Source: Litomosoides sigmodontis
Lineage: Eukaryota; Nematoda; Chromadorea; Rhabditida; Onchocercidae
DNA: 64,000 nt
Assembly (NCBI GenBank): GCA_963070105.1
Contig: OY718803.1
Coordinates: 7,297,823 to 7,361,822 of the forward strand
Reading direction: 5' to 3'
Positions 13,401 through 28,261 of the stretch are shown one piece after another. The translations under genes and the position numbers were made by a program. Numbering within the stretch: position 1 is the first letter of the stretch; the number at the start of each line of letters is the position of its first letter. The notes beneath the pieces are model-generated. The model did not search any database. It saw only the letters and a list, made by a program, of their open reading frames with translations, and was not told the origin of the DNA.

Positions 13401-14625
13401 TAGCTAAGACTATCAAATGGAAGAGACATTAGTTATAAATTTCACAACGCTTTCTTCTGCAAAATGGGCGATCAGTTAATTACCTGCGATCCGTGTTATT
13501 ATCCTCGAAAAGCATTCTAAACAAATCTGCATATTTTATCAACCCATAAAGATCTACTTCACTACTTTGTTGGCACACCTGAAGCAGAAAAGATGATGAT
13601 TCGTAAATCAACACTTAAATTCCTAAAATTTAAATTTAGCACAATTAGTAAATAATGTCGAAACATAAATTTTCATTCATGATTGAGAGTGAGTGAATTA
13701 ACAAATTTATGAATACAAAATTTCCAGTAATAGAAAGACAATATAAATCTTTTGAAGAAATCTTTCATTGTTCCACAAAGGGAAAAATTATCTGAAATGA
13801 ATTTCGCAGCTTTTAGATGCATTTTTAATTTAGCAAAGAAACGATCAAATTTTTGATTCCCTCCCTTATAGGTATAATTACTTTTATTCAAATTTAAATT
13901 CTAAACTAATCAAACAACAATATATGCACCAAAACAAAAGCAGCTCGTGTGACTAATATTTGAAATGTTCGGTTATACTGAATTCCAGATCTCTGCCAGC
14001 TTAAGATGTGATTCACTTCGCAGTACTGTAGCGCTTGCATGAACCAAACTAGAGCAATATGACGTGATGGTACGTAACGTTCAATTTCAGGCCAACATAG
14101 CACGTCATGTCGAAATAAACGGTAAAGCTATAAATTGTTTCGTTGTTTAATTTTTCGTTTCTATGAAAATGAAAAAACAAACATTTTAAGCTGTAATTTT
14201 TTGAGGAAATTTAATTTCCAATTAATTTATATGTTTTTAGCTATTGAGAACGATTGAGAAGATGTGAATTGATGAAGATTTCACTACACCTGTTTATTGA
14301 TCAATTAATTAATTAATTGCGATATTAATAGTTTTTAGCAAACTCGGAAGTTTCGTTAGAATTAGCTCATTTGTTTAATTTCAAATATTAAATTATTTGT
14401 TATAATTTGTCCATTAATCGACGAAATGCAGACCAATGATTCGCCAGAACGATGCATAATTAACTGGCGATTGTGCTGAGTGCACAATGCTTCTAGCTTC
14501 TTCTGATTGTTGAACGGCGACAGCCATTTGAAGCGATGACCATCTGATGAATGATAAACCGTTGTGGCGGAACATGAAAGTGACCGCAGCAGGACGACGT
14601 AGATTAATGCATAATTGTATTCCAT
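7450..14625 (-). CDS. Orphan 7TM receptor with large extracellular N-terminus
   Basis: I built sixteen minus-strand exons whose phases all close, giving about 864 residues: 14434-14625, 13954-14127, 13484-13578, 13246-13362, 12962-13171, 12681-12809, 11861-12098, 10979-11143, 10567-10766, 10167-10367, 9709-9949, 9452-9646, 9180-9220, 8387-8568, 8012-8056 and 7450-7619. The first exon starts with a signal-like segment (MEYNYALIYVVLLRSLSC). About 300 extracellular residues follow, with scattered cysteines and N-glycosylation sites. Seven hydrophobic segments begin near 12060. TM1-TM2 share one exon. TM3 ends in INRS where rhodopsin-like receptors carry D/E-R-Y. TM4 and TM5 follow on separate exons, and TM6-TM7 share one, with DPLFNPLVVALR in the NPxxY position. 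The tail is basic, then serine-rich. The core from 12809 down to 9452 is well supported. Exons 1-4 and the last four are less sure, and the tail might instead end at a stop at 8214. I cannot name the ligand or family. Confidence 0.78.
12181..12211. repeat. (ATT/GTT)n microsatellite
   Basis: A run of ATT units interrupted by GTT, inside an intron of the 7TM receptor gene. Seen directly. Confidence 0.85.
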
Positions 14626-16132
14626 GATATACTGTAATGAATTGATGTAAATTTACAGTAAATAATTCAGAAAGTAAAAAAGAAGGAAGAAGGAAGAGAG
14701 TGATGAAAGAGTGAGATTACTGTGAGCAGAAGTTGTCCTAACAAATATTAGCTCATAAGAGTTAACCAATTACCAACGGCTTCTGGCTCATGGCTCATCT
14801 TCCCATTTCACTTCTCCTCCTCTCTCTGCAATCTTTTTGAAATATTTCAATTTACACTCAGTTTGATTTTTCTTTTCTCTCAACAACTTATCCGCTATTA
14901 TTCATTAATTTAAAAGAAAGAAAACAGTAAGTGAATGAAAAATATATATTTAAACTTTTTTCTTTTAGGAAAAGGACATTTTAAAGCCGAAGTATTGAAC
15001 AATAATTTCAACCGCTCGGAAGTGATTTAAGAAAGCTTAGTATCGTCAAAATCATCTCTTGCAAGTTGTCGCTGGCTTGGCTTTGTTTTTTGAGTATTTC
15101 ATCAATTAAGGTATTCCATTGATGTCAGGATCTTGCTAATATTGGTTAGCTCTTCCCTCATGCCTTCATCGATTGCTACAAGCTACTAAGAAATGATACG
15201 GCTTACTTAAGTTTGTTTTCAAAAATCTTACACTGAGGATCATGCATAACTAATTATGAAATCAGTTATTTCACTTTTCGATTCCTCAAAATTTTAAGTT
15301 CAATTTGAAAGAAGCAGTGAAAAAGAAATGATTTATAATCTGTTTTAGGACTCCTACCAGTCAAAAACTATGATGCTAATTTTCTAATTTGTGAAAGAAG
15401 AGAAAAAGAACGGAAGAAGGGAGAAGCGCAGTCGGATGGATTGTCTAAACCTCTTGATTTTTGCATTTAAATTATTTCAGAGTAAGTACTGCTACTCTAT
15501 TAATCGTCGGTTAAGTTAAAATTGATTTTTTCAAAAAGTACATCATCTCTCGTTGGCTTGGCTTACAAAACATTTTTTCAAAATTTTTCAAAAAAAAGTA
15601 CATTTTTTCAAAAAGTTTCAAAAAATTTTTTCAAAAAGTTTAAAGAAAGCGCTTAATGATTTGTAAATTTGCAACAAACGTAAAATAAGCCTAAGCCAAG
15701 GCATGTGTGCTAGTAATCTATTTAAAATATTATACTTTGATTAAACAAAAAAAAACTTTTCACAACTTTTCCTGGACGACTAAAAAATTTGAAATTTATT
15801 TATCCCAAATGGCTCAACCTATTTGATGCACAGAATGAGCGCTATGTCTCACATGGGAGCATTCAGGAGCACTAAATTAACGCGAAAGCGAAATTCCAAA
15901 CTTAGCTTTACTAACATGAGCTAAAATTAATTGAATTCAGACTTCTGTTTTGAATTCTTCCGAAAAATCAGAGCAAGTCAGAGGGTTCATCTGAGAGAGC
16001 GAAACGAGAAGTCAAAAAAAATTAAGCGCTCTCATCGTATTTCAAATTTTTTCCAAAAGCCAAGAATGGTTTTTGTAGGAATATGTTAGGGGTGAAAGTG
16101 GACTGGAAAATGTGGCCAGGTTTTTCACGCTC

Positions 16133-16215
16133 TCAGGAAAGCATTTGTCCTTCAGGAAAGTATTTGTCCTTCGTCTTTAAGAGAGTATCTTTCCGGGAAG
16201 TATTTCTCCTTCGTT
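16133..16215. repeat. Three imperfect tandem copies of a ~20-bp unit
   Basis: Copies at about 16133-16152, 16152-16174 and 16193-16215 share the pattern (TC)AGGAAAGYATTTGTCCTTC. The third is CCGGGAAGTATTTCTCCTTC. They lie between divergent genes. Whether they bind a factor is unknown. Confidence 0.75.
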
Positions 16216-17323
16216 TCCCCTCCTCTAAATGCTAGGCATACCAGTGATTTTAAGTTATTTCAACTCTTTTTTGCATTACGTGAATGTGACGAACTAATTA
16301 GGTGTTAAATTGTCCATCCATAAAGGGCCACTTCGCTGTATTTGTTGTGAAATTGGAAAATTTCCACTCCAAAATGTACTTAAATTTTCGCGCCTCTTTG
16401 CAGCAATAAACGTTAAAAACGAGTAATTTGAAGAGATTTAACTTCTTTGTTTTCCTTTTTAGAACTTTTGGATAATTTAGACAAACGTTGTTAGCAATGA
16501 AGAGAGCACAACCAAAGGGTTTAATTAAATGGAATGGTTTGAACTGTCAAGTTCTTCCGCTTAAAGCACAATTTTATTAAAGTGTAGTTATATAACCTCA
16601 TAATTCATTGACTACTGCATAATTACATAATACATAATTTCATTGACTTATCGGATAGTCATTGCTAATTTACGTGAATTGTGCGTCATCTGACACGTTG
16701 GCGGGTGAACACCTGACACGTAGTAATCACACGGTACATGGAAAGAGTACGTATTTGAAGTGTTCTTTTCAGGAAAGAATGTTGTACAAAGACACTATGA
16801 TCTTTCCGGACGATCGATAACACTATCCTGCAAGGAGCAAAGGATTCTAGGAAAACCTGATCATCCTGAAAAGCGATGAGTTTCGCTTATTGCTGGTGCT
16901 GAATAAAATTTTTATCACTACAATTTTTCCCACCTATACTCACTCCTTCTCGCTACCAAATTAGCACAAAAATAAGTAAATAAATAACTGGCCGATCCTT
17001 TCGTTTCAAAGGAAAGTACGTTTCGCATGCGCTCAAAACTTGCAAAAAACAGGTCGTTTAAAAAAATTTAGTTTAAAAAGCGTGGAAGTAGATCCTGGCT
17101 TTTCCTACATTCAAATTCGCCACTCCCAGTATATCAAGAATTTCAACTCTTTCCCACGTCTATTTGTTGCGTCTCACACGCATGTGTGTGTTTGTGTTTA
17201 GGATACTAACTTTAGCAGAATTTCTTATGTAATTGTTACAGCTTAGGAGAAGTGCCTGCAATCGCATGACTTTGATGTTAGATCACGACGATTATTTTCT
17301 CACGTACCGTTTGCTGTATGTCG

Positions 17324-17576
17324 GAGGACGATATTGAAATATCAAATGCTGTCTGACTTGTCGGATTTTACTTAAGCCAATATTCACAACCTTCTAGTGT
17401 GGGTGCTTCGTAACGTCATCGCTTCCCGGAATGCACTGTTTCAAATATGTTTTCTCTCTCACCAATTCCACGCGGTACCAATTAATGTTGTGAATTACAG
17501 TGATTATTACAGTTCATTCACTAAAGTTGATTTAAATTAGAGAACGATAGTGAATTATCAAATACTGGCTGACTTG
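17324..17576 (+). repeat. Pair of 37-bp direct repeats upstream of EF-1alpha
   Basis: Copies at 17324-17360 and 17540-17576 match at about 32 of 37 positions and share the core TATCAAATRCTGKCTGACTTG-like segment. They are spaced 216 bp apart, about 1.6 to 1.9 kb before the EF-1alpha start codon. Confidence 0.75.
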
Positions 17577-19156
17577 GGCTTTCAAATATGAAAAATAGGT
17601 TTTCATTCCATATGAACGTAGTGTGCTGTAGTGTAGCATTGTATTTCGATACCGTCGAATTACGGTGCTATCTAAATGCACCTGTTCTACTAAGCAGCCG
17701 TCAGTTAAAGGGGTGAGGTGAATTACACGTAGGGAAATGAAATTCCTCGTCATTCCTCACGTTGGGAATTGGATGTTTTCATTGAGGTCTGGACGGTAAA
17801 CAACGCACCCGCCCATCGTTCCTACTTTCCGAGGTTAGGTGCTGAACGTTTGCGCTGTCACGAGTATTAGTGGTAGTTCCTTCTATTTCTGTTTAGTGGT
17901 GAAGTATGTTTACGCTGGAAATACACCGGAAAACGTAGCGTGCTTTCCTCCGTACATTCCCATAGGTAGTTATGGATGCTTACAGCAGATGGCTCAAAAT
18001 TGTTTGCCATCATTACTCCTGATTAGGTGTGTAATTGTGACTTCTTCAGTTCAGCTGTGAGCCTCCACGTGAAATACGCTGTTGAGTGTTACAGGTCAGT
18101 TCACACGCACCCTCCCTCTCCCTTCTCCCTCTCACAACTGTTTCTATTTTCCCTTCCTTTTGTTGTTCAGTGAAAGCATCCGTCGCGCTGATGTTTAGCG
18201 GCATTTATTAGTAGCAGGAGGAGAAGCGAGAACACAACATTTGTTATTGCAGTAGCGGTTTTTGCATTAATTGTTGCTCCGATGAGAGAAATTACAGTTG
18301 AAACGTTGTTGCGGTGGTGACTTAGGCAAGTACACGTGCGTGCATGTAAGCGTCCGTATAGACCCATCATTTATTCACACGTACTGGTTTCTCTCGAAAG
18401 TTTGTAAGTTCTTTCCTCTCCCCCGTACCTGTACTATTCTCCGCTTTTGTGATAAAAGTAACAGTGTTCGCGTTCAGTGCGCCATTTATTTACGTCGTCT
18501 CCGTCAGATGTGTCAGGCGATCCTGCCTTATGCAAGAAGTACGTGTGATGCAATATTTCAAGAGGTCTGTCAAACCGACAGACAAGGGACAAAATTTAGG
18601 CCACCATGATTGGGTAATAAATCGATAGCTGTGCACTGCACTGTTTTCTCTCACCGCATTCTCATCCGTCGGATGTGTGTTCATTTCTCGGTATCTATTC
18701 CATTTCCATACACTTCGTAAGGTCTCTGTCTCTTGCATGTCTGTCTGTTCTGCGCGCGTATCTCATGCTGGCTGCTGTGTCCGTCTTCTCTGCAGTGTAT
18801 GCAGAGTGCTCTTTGTGACTTTGCTTTCCATCGGTTTGCCTGTCTCTCTCTATCTGTCTATGCATATGGCGAAGACATCGTGTCCGTGTATGTGTGTCAT
18901 TGCTCACAGTGTGTGCGTGCGGGGCTGCCCGTGCTAGACGCAGTAGTGTTGTGTGTGTTGGAGCATTTTAGGCCTGGAGGAGGTAGCTTTCGTAAATGGC
19001 TAGGTGGATGTATGGATTTAGGTTTACTTGGGGATAGCTGTCTGTCCGAGAATGTGGTAGACCCACGTGTGTTTCGGACTCTGTAAGCTAGCAATTTAAC
19101 GGCTGATTTTCAGTATCTAGAAGTTTTCGTGTACTGGTTGTCAGCTCGTGACCTAA

Positions 19157-21205
<2,049 letters not shown>

Positions 21206-21447
21206 ATGTTTAAACGAAGGAAGATATTTTAAAGACGAAGTCACCATATGTTATTACACCTGTGCTAAGTTGTTAAAAAAAAAAAGATGTTTTGTGTTTC
21301 GTGGTAGCTGCATGATGTTTTTAATCGTAATATAATCAAACAGCTCCCTGAAATTAGTCTGATTTTGCGGAATAATATTTAGCGAAAATTGGTTTTTGAA
21401 TTTTAGCGATGTTTTGTTGTTATTTGAAATTTGCATCGTTATGTTTG

Positions 21448-22784
21448 ATGGACAAGTGGTAAAACATTTTTGTTTTCCTTAAATTGCCTTCGTTCAGTTT
21501 TGGTATGTTGAAGCAACAAGTATTCGTTTCTTTTGTTGATAAAATGTGATTCTTGAATTTCGCAAACAAAATACAAGTTCTCGTTATATAGTAGAAGCAA
21601 AGATGGTGCCGCTGAGGGAAATCGCTATGGTATTTTGGACTATACGGACTTTCAAGATGATCTCAAGCAAAATGTGTGATCGTTTTTTATGTAGGAATGT
21701 TATCTGGAGACCTAAGCATCGACGTGTGAGGTTATTGATGCGCGTATCATATGTTGAGGCAGAGGTGTCGGTTTGTATGATGGTGTAATTGGGAATCGGG
21801 GCTCTTACTTGCTATCTTTTCAGGGAGTAATGCTGAAGCAAAGGAAGCTGGATGAAGCACTGAGAGCTGGTGCCGCTTCGAGACGTGTTCACGTCGATAA
21901 GGTGTGTGCGGCCTTTTGTAATTAAGAGTTACATTCTAAGTTTTGTGAGGCCTGGTGTCGCGAGTTTATTTTCGGATATTACTAAAAAGCGGTACACAAT
22001 ACCGTCAACGTACTACATCAAAATTTGTCATTCTAGTTAATGGCTTCAACCATACATACGTTAATCAATTATAACATCGAGTTCACTCCAGCCAGTACTT
22101 CACAGAATACAGTGGAGGATCACAGTTTGAAGTAATGTTTGGTTTGGTGCTTGAAGGTTTGAAGTAGAAGAGCTGAATTAATAATTCACATTTGGACTTA
22201 TCAATTCAGCCTTTCATGTAACGGCATATAACGGCAGAGTTTTTTGGTTTGTTTGTCGCATTGGTTTGCAGTATCTGTTAACCTAACATTATGCATATTG
22301 AATTAACTTGAAGCATGTAGAACCACTTAACCTATAAAAATTTGCTTATTTTACAGATATATTCTCCTTAAACCAGAAAATGAGCCGACAAAAGAAGTAC
22401 ATGTAATTAATAATATTCAGTTAAAAAAAGTTGCGAAATTTGGAACGCGCAAGCTTCAACATGAACATGGACCGCACAACAATGATGTGTAAGTTGTTTG
22501 ATTTATTCGGTGTGAATTAATTTGATAATGTTTGCGTGAAACTTATGGGATAGCAATATTTTATTTTCAAATCATGTTAGCATGTTCTCTCTACAATTAT
22601 TCGGATTAGCAGTAACTGCAGAACAATAGACACTGAAAAGTGATGCACATTTAAATGTGATATCAGTTATTCAAGTATGTAAGTTTTCAAACATGTTTAC
22701 AGGAAACAGAATACGGAAATTAGGAAGTTCGTTAGGAAGAAAAAGTCAGGCACTATTGAAAGACGTCAGCGGAAAGAACGATAG
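21448..22784 (+). CDS. Small basic protein of unknown function
   Basis: Six exons in phase (21448-21458, 21592-21673, 21824-21901, 22082-22131, 22357-22488 and 22703-22784) give 144 residues. Conserved-looking blocks include NRYGILDYTDFQDDLKQ and MLKQRKLDEALRAGAASRR. The C-terminus is strongly basic (KFVRKKKSGTIERRQRKER), which suggests a nucleic-acid-binding or nuclear/nucleolar protein. The last two exons and the two around 21.6-21.9 kb are well supported by splice sites. The 11-base first exon and the exon at 22082 are inferred from phase, and a CCAG acceptor at 22089-22090 is an alternative. The gene begins about 240 bases after the EF-1alpha stop on the same strand, so co-transcription is possible. 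I do not recognise the family. Confidence 0.6.
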
Positions 22785-23851
22785 GAAATGAATTAACACC
22801 TGTGACAGGATTTAGATATTAATTCACCAGGATCATTTTCATGTGTGTGCGTGACATTTTGTTCTATTGAAAGTCTCCCATCAATATAGGAGATTTATGT
22901 TATTGCTGAAAGTGTATTTTCTTTTCCTGTTTTAGATCACATTGACATTCGTTTGTAGGAAATCTGATGTGAGAGTTGTTGTTAATAAGGAATTATTAAA
23001 TTTTGTTTCGGACTGCTGCTGTATTTTCATTCCGATCAATAATACCAGCCAACTGCTAGTTGTAGCAATTTCAGCTACAAAGAAGCTTATTTCATTGCTG
23101 TAGGACTATTTCAGAGTTACCTTTGTTAGTTCTATTTTGCTTTACTTGGACTGTAAAATGAAATTTTCCACTACGTACCTTGTTCTGAATTCTTGAGATA
23201 TGTTTTTATATGTACTGTTCAAAATACTGCCATACATTTAGTACAAGGTGGTGTCATATAAACTACTGTTAAACTTTTTTGTTTATTGAACTTTGAATTG
23301 TGTTTTAAGCGACATTTTAATGTTTAATGGCTTTTTGCTAGTTGAGTTATGGTTTGAGGATAAATTCAACTAATTTGAAGATAAACTCGACTAGCAGTAT
23401 TTCTTCCTGTTGATTGATTCTCGTCGTATTTCATCTTTTAACCATTCAAATTTGGACTGCCAAGATTTAACTTTCTTTCACTGATTGAGATGCTATGCTC
23501 TTGATTGCTTCAAACCAAAGTCAAATAAATCAAGTTCTCATTCCTGACATTAATCTCTCAATTCTTTAAGATTGCAGTTTTTCGATCCTTATCATTGTAA
23601 TCTCTCGGTTGTCTCACTCTGTGATAAAATTTTCGTTTATCGTTGACGGTTTGTTATGCATCATATCCAAAAAAAAAATCTTATAATTGTCGTAGTAATC
23701 GTACTTTTTACATTTTTTAAGAGCAGAATTTTTGGTATCCCATGTTTTTGGTATTGATGATATTAGAAATAAAACAGGTAAGAGCGTGGTGTATCTACTG
23801 TGATACTTTTCAGATTACTGTTAGGAGTTCTGTGCAAGTAAGCCTTTCCAC
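22785..23851. other. Intergenic spacer
   Basis: AT-rich with no supported exon. A TTTTCAG at about 23806-23812 could be a trans-splice or 5' UTR acceptor for the following gene. Confidence 0.5.
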
Positions 23852-26398
23852 ATGGACGATTTCATATTTCCGGAAGATATTGCTGAAGAAAACACCGGCG
23901 TTGCAGATATGGACTTTGATGGGAGTGGAGTAACGGATTCCGGAGGAGGTAACCGGGAATTAGAACCAAAGTTGGATAGTGTTCTTTCGGTTGATCATTG
24001 CGCTGAAGCTATGACTGACACATTGCAGAAGTATGAAGAAATCAAGAAGCGCATTGCTGAAGTGGATCAATTGGCGATGCAGGCAGGGCTTGAAGTCTCA
24101 CACCTTTCTTAAAAAATCCTGCTCTCCACCTCCTCCCCTTCTGCCTACCACTCTTCAATCTTTCCCCGTTGATTGGGTGGAAGATAGCGATTCCCAAAGC
24201 TTCTATTTCTTGTGGAATGAAAGTGAAGAAATGTTGAAAATAAAATTACGTTTGAAAGACAAGTGAATGGGAAGAGAGTGATGTGCGTTTGCCTTTTACC
24301 GGTAGAAATGAGCATTTTCATCCAGAAGACACAAGCAGCGGTAGTGCTTCCAACTTTGAACATGCCATGCCCTTCTTCCTCTCCTCTCCTTCCAAGATGG
24401 ATGAGTTGAACATCAATTTTCTCCTAAACGACTTGTTTCAGTTATCCTTTGGAATACGTTTGCAAGCGGAGATGGACAAATGCGCCTCAGAGAGGAGAGA
24501 TTTTCCGTTACACATTACTCTGAAGGTATCACTTCTTTTATTTTTTACACAATAAGCACATCATGCTTCCTCTAACTACACTCTTTTATACGATTGGATC
24601 GTGCTAATCTTGCTACGTCTACTTTTTTAGACATCCCTCAGCAAACTTTCAAATCTTAACATGAAAAGTATTTTTAAATCTTTAATTGCAGCATAAAATG
24701 CAATAAATGTACCTAATCACATTGTGTTTATTATAACTAATGTACTTAACAAACACACTTCTATATTACTTTAATTAAGTTAATTACACATTAATTCACA
24801 TTTCTTCTAGCCTTTAGATTACGAAAACATTTCCCATACATATATCAGTAGAGCTGGACAAATAATTTCAGAGACAAAAATTGAGTTCTGGCTCATCGTT
24901 ATTAATGATTCATTTGCGGAACAATTCATCATTTGAAATGATTAAGTGGCATTTGGCTCTTATCACTTCATCATATCACACATCAGCAACTGCTGAGGGG
25001 AGAGGTTTATTTAGAGTTGTTTAAAATAAAAACAGAAATGATATTGGAAACGACAGAGAATAGATCGATAGTAATAGCAAATAATATAATAAGAATTAAG
25101 AGAAATAATAATGACAATAACAATGAAAAATAACAGTAGTAGATAATGAATTATTGAAATTCCGTTGTAGAGAAAATATTCACGAAAGTAATACCAATTG
25201 AACGACTTTCACAACATTCTGAAATAAGGCACGAAGTAAGCGTTTTGAATAAAATGTTAAGTTTAAATGTTGTTTAAATGTTGTGGCAAGGCTTTTTAAA
25301 ATTTATTCATACCAAAATCGACTTCCCGGAAACGGAGTTTTATCAGGGTAACGAGCATGGTACTTTTAAATCAGATTTAACCACATTTTCACTTGAAATT
25401 TATCGTATAAATTTTTGCATGTTGCTACATCGTAAACATTCGTCCTATCTCATTACTGTGTGCAGCGCAGACAGCATTTTTCCTTTGCAGGTATTGTGTA
25501 CCTGTAATTTGCCAACATCACTATTCTTCCGAGTGCATTTACTTAAATGTATCCATTTATCCAGAGGTAGAGAACCTGGTGCTTTTCGGATTGCTCTCGA
25601 ACCTATTTATTTAACTCATTGGGATGCGGTTACTGTAACTGTCACGCCGGAAAATACAATCAGTCGACTGATTTATTATCCAAGAATTGATGAGGTTAGT
25701 TAATGCAATGACTTAAGATTGAGTATTTTTTATATCAAGGCAGTTTTTTTTCTTCGTCAAAAGACTTAATGTTTCATAAACTTCAATACATGCCAAAGTC
25801 CGTCATGTCTTCTTGAGTTTTACTTTAGGTGCAAAAAATTACACTACCCGATGCTTTGGTATACTTAATTTGTGAGAGAAAACAAACGGAAACGATGCTT
25901 CTCAGCTGGATCATCATGAACACACTTACAGATGGATGCGATTGTGTTAATTGTATGGTACTGGATGATGAGAATGTTCGCTGGCCGTTCACATTAGAAG
26001 TCAAAAAACAAGAACTGAACTATAATGTAGTGTTAAAGATGAAGAATGCAAAAATGCGATGTATTTTGATCGATGAGTTGAAGACAAGAATTTTAGTAAG
26101 TTCACCTGTACCTTTAATTCCCACTAACAAATCGAATGACTTTTCGAGTAATAATTCGTTAATCATTTTAAAAGAAAAATTGTGAAAAAAAAGCATGCAA
26201 TTAATGTGATCAATTTAAATTTGAAGATTAAATTGAATATTAAATTTTAAGACAAGAAAAATATAGCTTAATTAATTGCAGATTCGGATGCAGTATATCT
26301 GGAAGGAATTGAAGGAAAAGGAAGACTGTGAATTACTTCTGGATAACAAATCACTTTCTGACTGCTTCGCTTCTCTTATTGCTAAATATAAGCGTTGA
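23852..26398 (+). CDS. Unrecognised protein with acidic N-terminus
   Basis: The model has five exons in phase: 23852-24094, 24442-24525, 25491-25694, 25829-26095 and 26282-26398. The last three are the best supported. The N-terminus is acidic (MDDFIFPEDIAEENTG) and leads into a helical, coiled-coil-like stretch (KYEEIKKRIAEVDQLAMQAG) continued in exon 2. The middle exons contain EPIYLTHWDAVTVTVTPEN and a segment with a CDCVNC motif followed by VRWPFTLEV. The C-terminus is a short helical lysine-rich end (SLIAKYKR). The first exon donor (GTCTCA) is weak, and a further exon may exist between 24.5 and 25.5 kb. The start was chosen as the first in-frame ATG after an acceptor-like TTTTCAG. I do not recognise the family and assign no function. 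Confidence 0.6.
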
Positions 26399-27145
26399 TA
26401 AGCTTGATTGGTAATTGTAAGTGTAGCTGTATATACGGTTATTTCATAAAGATGTTTGCAACGATAATATCTCATCGAAGTAACAAACTAATTATTCTCT
26501 GATAACATTCTGTTGAAAAATGATTCTTCGCATTCTACGCATTTGCAAAAATATGGTGAACCATATAACTACAACGTAAAAATATAGTGAACATGTAGTT
26601 CTCTAAAAAAAAAAAAGTTCCTACTTAACTAATTAAAAGCTACTGAGCACCACTATTCAACATCAAATTGTAGCAGAGAGTTCGTATGAAGTTCTCTCAC
26701 ATAACTTTAAAATTTGGTTAAAGAAAAAGAATAGCAATTAAAACTCCAAACCGTTGAACAGCTGTAGACAGTCGTGTTGTGAAGCAAAAAATGTACAGCA
26801 TGAAGAGCTGCCAGCCAATTACCTCAGCGTACGGTTGTAGAGGATGGGACGTGATGTTGTCATAAAGTACAGCGATCGTGATGTGCGAGGGTTGATGGTT
26901 TAGATGTTGCCTGAAAATGGTTTGACGTTTAAACGCTGCGAGTGGGAGGATTGATGATTTTGGTTTGTGTGCTAGTGCTTTTGCTAAATTCGTTAAATAT
27001 GTTGTTAAGTTTATATGAATTTATATGTCACTGGGGCGTCATATTGTATCGTATGATTCTGGCTAACATTGCGTGTCGGTGGAATTCGAATTTGTTATAA
27101 AAGTTTAAGGATCCAATCTTCGTTGCAGGTGTTAACGTCTAGAAA
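26399..27145. other. Intergenic spacer before IMP3
   Basis: No exon supported. A TTGCAG at 27124-27129, 17 bases before the IMP3 start, is a good trans-splice acceptor candidate. Confidence 0.5.
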
Positions 27146-28261
27146 ATGGTACGCAAATTAAAGTTTCACGAAAAGAAATTACTGAAAAAGGTTGATTTCA
27201 TTTCGTGGGAACTCGATAATAATATTCATGAAGCGAAAATCTTGCGAAAGTATCACATTAAGAAGCGCCAACATTATTCAACGTATAATACTTTGGCAGC
27301 TAATGTTAGTTTACACACGTTACAGTTTTATTCTTCAAATAGATCGAGGAAGTTGTGAAAGTTCTGACAGATTTCCTTAACTTGATAAAATTACTACTCA
27401 TTATTGGGTGTTGAGGGAATTCTATAAAAATGTTAACGACTAGTACGGCGGTAGTCGTAACTTAATGAGCTGTCATTTCCCATAATGCAGCTATTTTATT
27501 TACTAGTAGTTCGGGAGTTTTCTATTTGTTTATAAGTGCGTGCATTGTTAGATACTTCAAAACTACTCTTCCTGTTCTAGGCGATGTGGTAACTAAGTAG
27601 TAAATAAGTCAGATGAAAAAAACGAATTTATGCAAAACAAATAACCAGCATGTTTTAGTCACGGCTTTTGCAGATTCGAGAAATTGCACTGAAGTTAAAA
27701 GAATTGCCTCTAAATGATCCATTTCGTTTAAAAACAACTCGCGAATTTTTGGAAAAGTTATATGCCGTTGGATTGATACCGACTGCTGACACACTAGAAC
27801 GTGCCAGTAAAGTTTCCGCTTCTTCTTTTTGTAGACGACGATTACCGGTATGTTATGGTTTCTATTTCTTCTCATTAAGGAAAATATAAAAATCAACTCA
27901 TATGCTCACTTGAGTTTTTTGAGACACTTGAAAGGTTATTTGTGCTTTAGATATGTGAGTGGGCACATTAAATTTATACATTTATAGAGGTATTGAATTT
28001 CGAGTGTACATCAGATTCTTTTTTCGTCTATTTTTGCCAATATTTCAGGTAGTGATGAAACGCCTAGAAATGGCTGAAACTGTGCGAAATGCCAGCGACC
28101 TTGTGGAACAAGGGCATATACGTGTCGGAGTAGAATTAATAACCGATCCTGCATATCTAGTTACCCGAAATTTGCAAGACTGTATCACGTGGACAAAAGA
28201 CTCAAAAATCCGGAAGCATATTCTCAATTACAATAATGAACGGGATGATTTTTTGTTATGA
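27146..28261 (+). CDS. imp3: U3 snoRNP protein IMP3
   Basis: IMP3 binds U3 snoRNA in the nucleolus and helps pair it with pre-rRNA during small-subunit processing. Exons 27146-27304, 27674-27847 and 28049-28261 give 181 residues, against about 183 in other animals. The N-terminus (MVRKLKFHEKKLLKKVDF) is nearly diagnostic. The middle contains SASSFCRRRLP. The C-terminal S4 RNA-binding domain spans roughly residues 105-170, with EQGHIRVG and TDPAYLVTR. The end (HILNYNNERDDF) is conserved. All junctions are phase 0 with good GT-AG sites. Confidence 0.96.

Noticed and set aside
18733..19086. Plus-strand cysteine-rich frame before EF-1alpha
   Set aside because: Composition reflects TGT/GTG-rich DNA. 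There is no domain pattern, and overlapping frames on both strands are equally open.
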